From NCBI GenBank assembly GCA_023393375.1, contig JAEWLI010000177.1, forward strand, positions 1-41,878: a stretch of 41,878 nt of DNA, read 5' to 3'. The notes beneath the pieces were generated by a model, which saw nothing but the letters and a program-made list of their open reading frames with translations, searched no databases and was not told where the DNA came from. How positions within the stretch are numbered: position 1 is the first letter of the stretch; every line of letters starts with the position of its first letter. The translations under genes and the position numbers were made by a program. Positions 1 through 6,711 of the stretch are shown here, in pieces. The DNA comes from Bacteroidota bacterium. GTDB lineage: Bacteria > Bacteroidota > Bacteroidia > Cytophagales > Cyclobacteriaceae.

Positions 1-119
1 GTCATTTTAAATAATTTTCCTTTTATTAGTTCTACCCTTTCTTTGAATTGCCAGGTCAGGTAGTCGCTAAAAGAATATATCTTGTCCGGGTTTAATTGTT
101 CAATGCTTGTGATCATCAT
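1..119 (-). CDS. Uma2-family (DUF820) protein, 5' part only
   Basis: An open frame starts at an ATG (117-119) and runs off the left edge, giving 39 residues. A stop codon nine codons upstream of the ATG (two ATGs are adjacent) limits the start to this pair. The peptide has the typical Uma2 N-terminus: a Y-S-F-S-D-Y-L segment followed by E-R-V-E-L-I-K-G-K and K-M. In this PD-(D/E)XK-fold family the phrase 'RVELIDG' precedes the catalytic core, which lies outside the window. Members are small, often multicopy nuclease-fold proteins of uncertain role. Family assignment is from these two short motifs only; the rest of the gene cannot be seen. Confidence 0.6.
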   Translation of the reverse strand, partial: MMITSIEQLNPDKIYSFSDYLTWQFKERVELIKGKLFKM

Positions 120-226
120 ATTGGCCGTTGAGAATGTCTTCTACGATTTAACGCAATTAGCAAAATTGAGTTGATTGATGAAAATGTTTCAACAGCAACC
201 TCAGAAACTTTAATAAAAATCCCAAT

Positions 227-916
227 TCATCTTTTCCCATTCACCAATTTCCTCAAAGACCTTTTCCATTTTTTTATGGTATTGCGGAATTTCTTCTTGT
301 ACACGGTTTTTCGCAACCATTGCTCCGGATGAACCAGGTTGATGAGCTCATTCTCCGGCTCTACATTTATTTGACCCTTTTTCGCTACCACAAATATATT
401 TTGTCGGTACCAAATATCTACGTCAGGGTTTTTCCAAATTTTTGGTCTGATGATATCGTAATAATGATAATCATGCTCCAAAAACAACTTTTGCCAATAT
501 TCCGGCCACTGCTCATTGATATGATCCTGCCCGCCCTGACCTGGTATTGCAGCAGAAAATATGATAATATGAGCATGGCGAACGAGGGATTTCACCAGTT
601 TCTTAGCTGATTCATCGGGAAGGTGTTCACCCACTTCTAGACAGATAGCAAGATCGAATTTGCGTTTCAAATCAAACTCCTGCCGTAAATCATAAGCCTG
701 GAAACGATCAGGGTGGATATATAATTTTGTCCGGTCTACATAATCCCCATCAATACCCAGAAAATCATTTATTCCATTTTTCTCAAATACCGTGAGCCAT
801 GTACCGGTACCACAACCCACATCGATCAAACTATCCACCTTGATTTGTTCAAGAATGATGGGTACAACTATATCTGCGGCTCTTGTATTGTGGTCTGTCG
901 GTCTGTGTTTGTACAT
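227..916 (-). CDS. class I SAM-dependent methyltransferase
   Basis: 229 residues. Motif I of Rossmann methyltransferases is clear (LIDVGCGTGTW, residues 30-40), followed by an acidic strand end (GIDGD, 54-58) and a post-motif segment (CLEVGEHL, 92-99) of the Methyltransf_23/11 type. The middle (SAAIPGQGGQDHINEQWPEYW) is often seen in methyltransferases of polysaccharide clusters. The C-terminus is basic. It lies between a Uma2-like fragment and membrane glycosyltransferase-like and ABC export genes, so a sugar or lipid-linked substrate in surface polysaccharide synthesis is likely (inference). The substrate cannot be read from sequence. The start ATG at 916 is the first in frame and gives a normal N-terminus. 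Confidence 0.85.
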   Translation of the reverse strand: MYKHRPTDHNTRAADIVVPIILEQIKVDSLIDVGCGTGTWLTVFEKNGINDFLGIDGDYVDRTKLYIHPDRFQAYDLRQEFDLKRKFDLAICLEVGEHLPDESAKKLVKSLVRHAHIIIFSAAIPGQGGQDHINEQWPEYWQKLFLEHDYHYYDIIRPKIWKNPDVDIWYRQNIFVVAKKGQINVEPENELINLVHPEQWLRKTVYKKKFRNTIKKWKRSLRKLVNGKR

Positions 917-1075
917 AATTCAATGTTCATCCTTGTGACTCCTTTCAAAACTTTCTGCTTTTATGGCTATGCAACTTATTCGAAATAGAAGATGATCTAT
1001 ATATTTAAATAGCCATTAACTTCTAATGATTATCCAATCGAATTGGTATCTTTAAAGCTTACAAGTATAATTTGT

Positions 1076-2263
1076 ATGATTTTTAATCTTAAATCTAAAA
1101 GAAATATTGTACAATTAACCTTTATTGCTATTCCAACATTTATTCTTTATGTGATAGCAAATGGAAATGGAATTAGATTGACTGATGATTCTCACACTTA
1201 TGTCGCCTGTAGTTGTATTTTACAAGCCCGTGGATTTTGGCAAATATTACAAGAACCATTGTGCCCTCCTCTGTTTACACTTTTTCTTACATTTCTTGGC
1301 AATCATCTCATATTCAAAACTGCAATTGTCAATGGAATATTATTGATGATGAATTCACTAATATTTGGTTTAATTGGTCTGCAATTAATCCGTAGCATTT
1401 ATTTCCAATGGTTTTTTCTTATCAGCCTCGTCTTTTCTGCTGATCTGATGATGGTACACAGCATGCTTTGGAGTGAACCACTTTTTATATTTATCCTTTC
1501 CTGCCAAACCTATTGGTTGATAAAGTATATGAACCATCAGAGAACTAAATTCATATTATATGTAACTCTTGCTGGAATTGCCCTCACATTACAAAGAAGG
1601 ACGGGCATATTCATTAATTTGGCGATGGTTATTGCTATTTTAAGTGTTACATGGCGTTCAAAGAAAGTCACACTTTCTCCATACCTGATCCTTTTATTAG
1701 CTACTATATTTAGCGGTTTGATACTCTGGGAAGTATATCTGAGATTTTCAACTGATCTTCCGGTGAGTGTATTTAGTCTGCCCGATCTAGTGGGTTTCTT
1801 CCCAACTACAGAAAATTACTTGAATGCCCTGTCATTATGGATACTCCCCCTACCTTTGCCTCAAACGCTACGTTTGATTGTGGCATTATTGGTAGTTCTT
1901 GTATTAGTTTCAGGTTTTATCTGGGTTCCACACAGAGTGGGGCGATCGCTTTTGTTTATTTGGTTAAGTTACTTTGTTTTACGGTTATTCTGGCCACGTT
2001 ACGATCTTGACGAAGCACAAAGGTACCTGGCTGTTGTTTATCCGTTGTTTGCCTTAAGTTTTGTGATATTTATTGAATATTTGACTTTATTACTGCAAAA
2101 ACAAAAACGAGCCATTGCAATAGTGATTTTATCCATTTGGTTGCTCTACCCAATGATTCGTACGGTGAAGAACGCTGTTCTTTATCATAACATAAAAAGA
2201 GAAACAGTCACAATTTTGTCTTTTTTAGATCAAACGCAATTGATCAATCGCAGAAGACGCTAA
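1076..2263 (+). CDS. polytopic membrane protein, GT-C-like glycosyltransferase candidate
   Basis: About 395 residues, very hydrophobic, with roughly nine to eleven membrane spans. The frame is open from a TTG at 1043, but the ATG at 1076 (MIFNLKSKRN) gives a basic leader before the first span and is preferred. After the first span comes T-D-D-S-H-T-Y; acidic residues in this first outer loop are the usual catalytic position of GT-C enzymes (GT39/ArnT/PMT-like), so a polyprenyl-phosphate-sugar glycosyltransferase is plausible. No strong family signature beyond this. The last few codons (poly-Arg) and the stop lie inside an intergenic repeat, so the C-terminus may have been altered by repeat insertion. 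Neighbours suggest surface glycan synthesis. Confidence 0.7.
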   Translation: MIFNLKSKRNIVQLTFIAIPTFILYVIANGNGIRLTDDSHTYVACSCILQARGFWQILQEPLCPPLFTLFLTFLGNHLIFKTAIVNGILLMMNSLIFGLIGLQLIRSIYFQWFFLISLVFSADLMMVHSMLWSEPLFIFILSCQTYWLIKYMNHQRTKFILYVTLAGIALTLQRRTGIFINLAMVIAILSVTWRSKKVTLSPYLILLLATIFSGLILWEVYLRFSTDLPVSVFSLPDLVGFFPTTENYLNALSLWILPLPLPQTLRLIVALLVVLVLVSGFIWVPHRVGRSLLFIWLSYFVLRLFWPRYDLDEAQRYLAVVYPLFALSFVIFIEYLTLLLQKQKRAIAIVILSIWLLYPMIRTVKNAVLYHNIKRETVTILSFLDQTQLINRRRR

Positions 2264-2339
2264 GGTTAAACGAAAAAGGCGCAGAAAACAATACTTCTTT
2301 GCGATCTTGGCGACTTCTTTGTGAACTTTGTGGTTCATT
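2249..2339. repeat. intergenic repeat A (CGCAAAG/CACAAAG-type)
   Basis: On the minus strand this reads as a purine-rich series of degenerate units such as CCACAAAGTTCACAAAGAAG, GTCGCCAAGATCGCAAAGAA and GTTTAACCTTAGCGTCTTC. I recognise this kind of element as a recurrent intergenic repeat in Bacteroidota and other genomes. It begins inside the last codons of the preceding membrane-protein ORF. No second copy is present in this window, so its multicopy nature is from general knowledge, not seen here. Confidence 0.55.
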
Positions 2340-2370
2340 TTTATCCTGAACAAAACCTCTAACTCTTCGT

Positions 2371-2413
2371 CCCATGTTCCTTTCTCCTTTCTCCTTGTTC
2401 CCTGTTCCTTTCT
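2371..2413. repeat. pyrimidine-rich degenerate repeat B (TTCCTTTCTCC units)
   Basis: A tract of short degenerate units (GTTCCTTTCTCC, TTTCTCC, TTGTTCCC, TGTTCC) with an almost pure C/T strand. It directly follows repeat A and precedes a copy of repeat C. It has no coding potential that looks real. It may be a simple-sequence expansion or part of a composite intergenic repeat. Confidence 0.5.
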
Positions 2414-2419
2414 GTTACG

Positions 2420-2440
2420 ATGAGCTATCAACTACGAACT
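2420..2440 (+). repeat. repeat C copy 1 (ATGAGCTA..AACTACGAACT)
   Basis: Matches the unit ATGAGCTACGAACT of the copy at 3737-3769 with small changes (ATGAGCTATCAACTACGAACT). It lies six bases before the stop of the minus-strand wzm gene and is in the opposite orientation to the copy at 3274-3307, so wzm sits between inverted copies. Confidence 0.65.
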
Positions 2441-2445
2441 TCCAG

Positions 2446-3270
2446 CTAAACAATATCCGCCATCACATCTTCCACCCTTCTGAAATAGAAAAGTGCCGAA
2501 ATAAACAGCACCACCACCATACCAAATGAAATATAACTATACGGGCTGATAGGCAATCCACCAAATATCGCCCACCGATAACCTTCTATGACACCCGCCA
2601 TAGGATTGAGGAAAAACAGGATGTTGCCCCAGGAAGGCAACCTCTCCACTACCATGCTGGCAGGATATCCGACCGGAGTGGCATATAACCCAAACTGTAC
2701 CATGAAAGGCACTACATGTTGGAAATCACGGTAGCGAATGGTCAATGCGCTGAGCCATATCCCAACTGCTAATGCAGATATAATATTCAGGATGATAAAA
2801 AGCGGAAGAAATATCAGATTGGTAGACGGTACAAAACGATAAACGATCATTAGAACAATGAGGATCAGCAGGGCTACTGCAAAATCTACAAAGCCCACCA
2901 TTGCTTTGGACAAAGGGATCACCAGCCTTGGGAAATAAATTTTTTTGATCATTTCCTGCGAAGTGATAATCGATTGGCCTGATTGATTCAACACAAACCC
3001 AAAATAAGTCCAGGCAGCCATACCTGCTATTGCAAATAACGGATAAGGCACTCCTCCGGTGTCTACATTTACTACTTTACCGAAAACAATGATAAAAATC
3101 GCCAGTGTAGCCAATGGTTGTAAAAATGCCCAGAACAATCCCAAAAATGTTTGCGCATAACGCACCCGCAAATCCCGGTAAGCCAGGATATAAAACAAGT
3201 CCCGGTAATCTTTAAGCTCTTTTAAACCTAATCCAAAGGAGGGTTTGGATGCGTCGACGATGATTTTCAT
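2446..3270 (-). CDS. wzm: ABC-2 type polysaccharide export permease (Wzm-like)
   Basis: 274 residues. The N-terminal cytoplasmic segment ends in YRDLFYILAYRDLRVRYAQT, then FLGLFWAFLQPL, the hallmark of ABC-2 O-antigen/teichoic-acid exporters (Wzm, TagG, RfbA). About six membrane spans follow, with the conserved stretch SQEMIKKIYFPRLVIPLS and a LSALTIRYRDF motif. Such permeases export lipid-linked polysaccharide together with a Wzt ATPase. The gene for Wzt normally lies next to wzm in Bacteroidota, but here downstream is only a repeat island and upstream a four-helix gene. It must borrow an ATPase from elsewhere, or the locus is rearranged. The stop is TAG; the start ATG is unambiguous. Confidence 0.9.
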   Translation of the reverse strand: MKIIVDASKPSFGLGLKELKDYRDLFYILAYRDLRVRYAQTFLGLFWAFLQPLATLAIFIIVFGKVVNVDTGGVPYPLFAIAGMAAWTYFGFVLNQSGQSIITSQEMIKKIYFPRLVIPLSKAMVGFVDFAVALLILIVLMIVYRFVPSTNLIFLPLFIILNIISALAVGIWLSALTIRYRDFQHVVPFMVQFGLYATPVGYPASMVVERLPSWGNILFFLNPMAGVIEGYRWAIFGGLPISPYSYISFGMVVVLFISALFYFRRVEDVMADIV

Positions 3271-3273
3271 AGA

Positions 3274-3307
3274 AGTAGCTCGTAGCTGTTAGCTCATGGC
3301 TCGTAGC
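3274..3307 (-). repeat. repeat C copy 2 (inverted)
   Basis: Reads AGTAGCTCGTAGCTGTTAGC followed by TCATGGCTCGTAGC on the plus strand. This is the reverse complement, with changes, of the ATGAGCTACGAACT repeat. It fills the gap between the wzm start codon and the 3' end of the four-helix gene. Confidence 0.65.
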
Positions 3308-3335
3308 AAGTTACTGGTTTATTTGAATGCTATTG

Positions 3336-3701
3336 CTAATTATTTTTGATTGAATTGATCAAACCATTCAACATTTTACCTATCTCCGAAGCAGAGATCT
3401 CTAATTTTTCTAATTTTGAATTGTCAATCCAGGATAATTTATGGAATAAATTCAGTAATGAAACAGTTTCAAAAATAGAACCTCGAGCTATGTACAAGTA
3501 ATGTATGAATTCTTTTTTCGAATATCTTCCTTTCCCTTCAGCTATGTTCATTGAGATAGAGGCTGCACACGCTTCTATTTGCTCAATCAACCGGAAATGC
3601 TTCTTATCGCTGTTCAATTCCTCAGTCGTCATGATAACCATTTGGGCAAACTCTAAAGCTTTATGCCAAACCTTTAATTCTTTAAACGCAAATTCATCCA
3701 A
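3336..3701 (-). CDS. four-helix-bundle protein (23S rRNA IVP / S23-like)
   Basis: 121 residues, the usual size of the TIGR02436 'four helix bundle protein' family. It shows the family's order of features: F-K-E-L-K-V-W-H-K-A-L-E near the N-terminus, IEACAASISMNIAEGKGRYS in the middle, then KEFIHYLYIARGS and a final amphipathic helix. Homologues occur inside 23S rRNA intervening sequences and as many scattered copies in Bacteroidota genomes, frequently between wzm and wzt; the related Avd protein works in diversity-generating retroelements. Function of the free-standing copies is not known. This one is bounded by inverted copies of repeat C (3274-3307 and 3737-3769), which suggests it may have moved as a small cassette (inference). 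Confidence 0.85.
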   Translation of the reverse strand: MDEFAFKELKVWHKALEFAQMVIMTTEELNSDKKHFRLIEQIEACAASISMNIAEGKGRYSKKEFIHYLYIARGSIFETVSLLNLFHKLSWIDNSKLEKLEISASEIGKMLNGLINSIKNN

Positions 3702-3736
3702 AATTTCTAAAACTTAAATATGAACAGGGTTTTCTT

Positions 3737-3769
3737 GGCTATGAGCTACGAACTATGAGCTACGAACTA
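3737..3769 (+). repeat. repeat C copy 3, with a perfect 14-bp tandem duplication
   Basis: Contains ATGAGCTACGAACT at 3741-3754 and again at 3755-3768, directly abutting, preceded by GGCT. It lies just upstream of the four-helix gene and is inverted relative to the copy at its other end. Confidence 0.75.
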
Positions 3770-4142
3770 AATACAGCTTCGCCACGTCACTCACATTCAG
3801 AGTCACTGACAAGTTCAATAATTACCCAAAATAAACAGTCTTTTACCAATTCTACAACGGGCATGTAAGGTTAAGTCGCTGATTAACAGGAATATGTAAA
3901 ATTGCTAATTGATATCTGGTAAATATAGCCAATGCAGAATCAACGATGTATGTTTTATGTACAAATAATGTTTCCTGTTAAAGTAATGATTTATATTTTT
4001 CTGTAATGAATTGATCATGAGGGAATTATCCTGAATGGAGCGCGATTTTACATCTTTTAAACACCCACTTATCTTTAATGAATATTACCAAAATTCGTAT
4101 CATTACCAATTAAAATTACAGCTAATATAACAAGAATTTAAT
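3770..4142. other. non-coding gap
   Basis: An AT-rich stretch between the last repeat C copy and the FemAB-like gene. I find no convincing ORF, RNA gene, TAnnTTTG box or stable hairpin with a T run. The promoter of the downstream gene is presumably here, but no consensus element can be named. Confidence 0.5.
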
Positions 4143-5093
4143 ATGATCAAGCTGATAAAGCATAAAGACATTGATAAACAAAAGTGGGATAAATGTATAG
4201 GAGAATCAATTAATGGGCTGGTATTTGGATATTCATGGTTTTTAGACATTACTTCTCCCAAAAGCTGGGAGGGATTGATTGAAATGGAAATAGTAGACGG
4301 AAATGTATTTTATATCTCCGTTTTCCCAATAGAATACAGACGAAAAGCGGGCATAAAGTATGCTTATCAATCACCCTTTGTAGTGGAGACGGATATTTTC
4401 TCTATCAAACCATTAACCGATCAGGAAAGAAGTCAATTTTATGATGTGTTGATCAATCATTACAAGTATATCGCTAAGTTGATTTTTAGCGACCAAGTGA
4501 AATTGCCCTTCCCTGTAAAGAAACATGATACCTATATTATCAATTTTAAACAATCCTATGAGTCAATATTCGCCCAATATAAATATGATAGAAAAAAAGA
4601 TATAAGGAAAGCCGCCCGTCAGCAGTTAAAAATCAAATATTCTGAGGATTATCAAAAACTTATCGACTTGATAAATCAATACATTCTACCAAAATATGAT
4701 TTTTCTGTTATTGCAAATGTCCAGGACACATGGGAAAAATTGGTAAAAGCATGTTTGGTGAATAAAAAAGGACTTCTTCTTCATACTTTCAAGGATGACA
4801 CTGACCTGGATTTTTCATTTTATACCATTTCAAAAAATAGGATTCATCGTTATTTATGTGTGGCGACACCCGAAGGGAGAAAGTCAGGGGCAGCTACTTT
4901 CTCCATAGATTATTTGATAAAAACATGGGCAAGTAATAACTGTCAGCTAGATTTTGTAGGCATTCATAATGATAACCTCCACTATTTCAAAAGCAGCTTT
5001 GGAGGAGATGTTCATCATTATCAAGAAATCAGCATCAATAATTTCCCTTTTTACATAAAAAAGCTGATGTCATTAAGAAAACGTATGCTGTAA
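4143..5093 (+). CDS. FemAB/GNAT-fold acyltransferase-like protein
   Basis: 316 residues, soluble, no signal peptide. The N-terminal part (W-D-K-C-I... VFGYSWFLDI, KSWEGLI, FPIEYRRKAGIKYAYQSPF) resembles Bacteroidota hypothetical proteins with a FemAB-type double GNAT fold, where an aromatic 'YSWYLD' segment and a 'P..W..LI..D' segment begin the first domain. The basic YDRKKDIRKAARQ helix and the second half (GAATFSIDYLIKTW, LDFVGIHNDNLHYFKSSFGG) fit the second domain: in FemAB-like proteins 'G..Y...F...FG' closes the acceptor site. The substrate is unknown; addition of an amino-acyl or acyl group to envelope material is possible. It is transcribed toward the TlpA-like gene, with only seven bases between them. 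Confidence 0.65.
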   Translation: MIKLIKHKDIDKQKWDKCIGESINGLVFGYSWFLDITSPKSWEGLIEMEIVDGNVFYISVFPIEYRRKAGIKYAYQSPFVVETDIFSIKPLTDQERSQFYDVLINHYKYIAKLIFSDQVKLPFPVKKHDTYIINFKQSYESIFAQYKYDRKKDIRKAARQQLKIKYSEDYQKLIDLINQYILPKYDFSVIANVQDTWEKLVKACLVNKKGLLLHTFKDDTDLDFSFYTISKNRIHRYLCVATPEGRKSGAATFSIDYLIKTWASNNCQLDFVGIHNDNLHYFKSSFGGDVHHYQEISINNFPFYIKKLMSLRKRML

Positions 5094-5100
5094 TAATTAT

Positions 5101-6321
5101 TTACGGTAGATTAGCCACTTCCTCATTTATAAGGCCTCCCACAAATTCTTCAAACTCAGCCACAAAATCCTGATAATACTTCCCCGTACCAGGCCCGTTG
5201 AAACCTGTGTGAATTTTACGTACGTTCTTGTTTTTATCCAGATAAATAGTGGTAGGAAATGCAGAGAAATTCTCTAACATCGGCAACTTCTCCGCGATAT
5301 TTTCTCTTTTATTGTCACCGGCAAATAAGATTGGGTACTGCACATCGAACCTTTTAATATGTCTGCCCAATTGTTGCTGCGCATACATAAAGTCATCTTT
5401 TCTTTCAAAAGCAAGCCCCACAATCTCCACTGGTTTATCCTTATTTTTTTTGTACCATTGGGCTAAAAATTTAGTTTCATCCATGCAATTGATACACCAC
5501 GAACCTAAAATTTGAACAATTACCACTTTATTTTCAAAACGAGGATCAGATAATGCCACTAAAACACCTTCCATATTTGGCAAGACAAAATCCAAACTTT
5601 CATACCCTTCATCTATAGAAGTCAATTGAGTGGCATCAGGCAGTGTGGCATTTTCATTTTTTTGAGCAATCCAGGTTTTGTATCCCGCTTTACCAGATAC
5701 AAATATCCCGGTCATGCGGTCACCTGTTACTTTTGATTTGAACAAATAAGCATTAGTTCCATCAAATACACTTAAAAACATACTATCACCGCTTATTGCA
5801 CCTTCCAAAAACCTGTAATCTCCATGATTAGTCGCAAAACTGCCGGTAACATGATTCCCTTCTTGTTTAAAAAGACCAATAGCTGCAGATGTCCCTCTTT
5901 CATCTTCAAAAGCAACTTCCCATTTACCTGATACATTAGTCTTCGGTTCATCATAAGTTTCAGCTATTCTGTAGTTCTCATCATGAACAGCTTCAAACGG
6001 CAACACGAAGTCTTCGGCATATGGTTTTATCCATTCCCCAGCCATTTTACCCTTGCCTGTTTTTGCCACTATAAAAGCATCAAATAATTTGAAAGGAATA
6101 TGAATTGAGTCATCTTTCACGGTTACAGAATCAATTGTAAACCGATCCTCACCGTTTATCAATACCAGATCGAAATAATCATCAGTTACTTTCTCTATAT
6201 TAAAATTAAAAGGTATTTCCTGGCCTTGGGTATAAATGACACCTCTCCAAACCCCTGTTTTAGGAGATTCCTGACAAGAAAATAATGTCACACCTAAAAA
6301 TAAAATGATTGTTCTGAACAT
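5101..6321 (-). CDS. TlpA-like thioredoxin-fold lipoprotein
   Basis: 406 residues. The N-terminus is a lipoprotein signal (hydrophobic run ending LFSC, Cys16). The middle (about 20-230) is beta-rich with repeated 'G.W' segments, as in Bacteroidota lipoproteins that precede a redoxin domain. The C-terminal part (about 240-395) is an AhpC/TSA-TlpA fold with the redox pair W-C-I-N-C at 275-279, the cis-Pro loop (FSAFPTTIYLDKN) and the 'GFNGPGTG' end. It should be a membrane-tethered periplasmic thiol-disulfide oxidoreductase that reduces or protects exported proteins or cytochrome c apoproteins. The partner is unknown. It converges with the FemAB-like gene. Confidence 0.88.
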   Translation of the reverse strand: MFRTIILFLGVTLFSCQESPKTGVWRGVIYTQGQEIPFNFNIEKVTDDYFDLVLINGEDRFTIDSVTVKDDSIHIPFKLFDAFIVAKTGKGKMAGEWIKPYAEDFVLPFEAVHDENYRIAETYDEPKTNVSGKWEVAFEDERGTSAAIGLFKQEGNHVTGSFATNHGDYRFLEGAISGDSMFLSVFDGTNAYLFKSKVTGDRMTGIFVSGKAGYKTWIAQKNENATLPDATQLTSIDEGYESLDFVLPNMEGVLVALSDPRFENKVVIVQILGSWCINCMDETKFLAQWYKKNKDKPVEIVGLAFERKDDFMYAQQQLGRHIKRFDVQYPILFAGDNKRENIAEKLPMLENFSAFPTTIYLDKNKNVRKIHTGFNGPGTGKYYQDFVAEFEEFVGGLINEEVANLP

Positions 6322-6498
6322 ATGATTGAATAATATCTTAATACACGTTTAATAAACTGTAAATATATCAGATTGAAGGTTTAACCATTTTAAAAAACTA
6401 CTTTTATTATAGGCAATATCTGATAAATTATTCCATCCTCTTAAATTTCCCTTCCAAAGAAGGCGATTCTTGCATAACATCCTATGAAATAAATAGTT

Positions 6499-6678
6499 AT
6501 GTACAAAAGTAATTTTTCAGCCACGCAGATGATAAGTTTTACCGGTTTCCTGATTATTCTGGTCATATCCTTTTGTTTGACTTTATTGTTCGTACTACAA
6601 GGTTTGTCAAATACCCAAAAAAGAGGTAGAAATAAGATCCATCTTTCAGGCGGACTTACCATTTTGCTATGGTGGTAA
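6499..6678 (+). CDS. possible small membrane protein (59 aa)
   Basis: A short frame starting at ATG 6499, with a stop just upstream, ending TAA 33 bases before the GH65 start. It has a polar N-terminus (MYKSNFSATQ), one long hydrophobic segment (about 13-39) and a basic tail (TQKRGRNK). The opposite-strand ORF over the same bases looks random. No family is recognised. The single span plus positive tail is a sensible topology for a membrane peptide, but the size makes chance possible. If real it would be co-transcribed with the phosphorylase. Confidence 0.35.
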   Translation: MYKSNFSATQMISFTGFLIILVISFCLTLLFVLQGLSNTQKRGRNKIHLSGGLTILLWW

Positions 6679-6711
6679 TAGTAGGTGTATTAATAAAATA
6701 TTTTTTTAAGT

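Noticed and set aside
320..610. 96-codon plus-strand ORF
   Set aside because: Shadow frame inside the well supported methyltransferase gene.
2225..2431. 68-codon minus-strand ORF over the repeat island
   Set aside because: It is a translation of repeats A and B (Lys/Glu-rich, no start context); such frames are typical false calls in this repeat type.
3737..3769. CRISPR-like array made of repeat C
   Set aside because: Units are directly abutting with no spacers and there are only a few copies; no cas gene is present.
6441..6662. 73-codon minus-strand ORF before the GH65 gene
   Set aside because: No domain or signal pattern; the opposite strand has a more protein-like small membrane frame.
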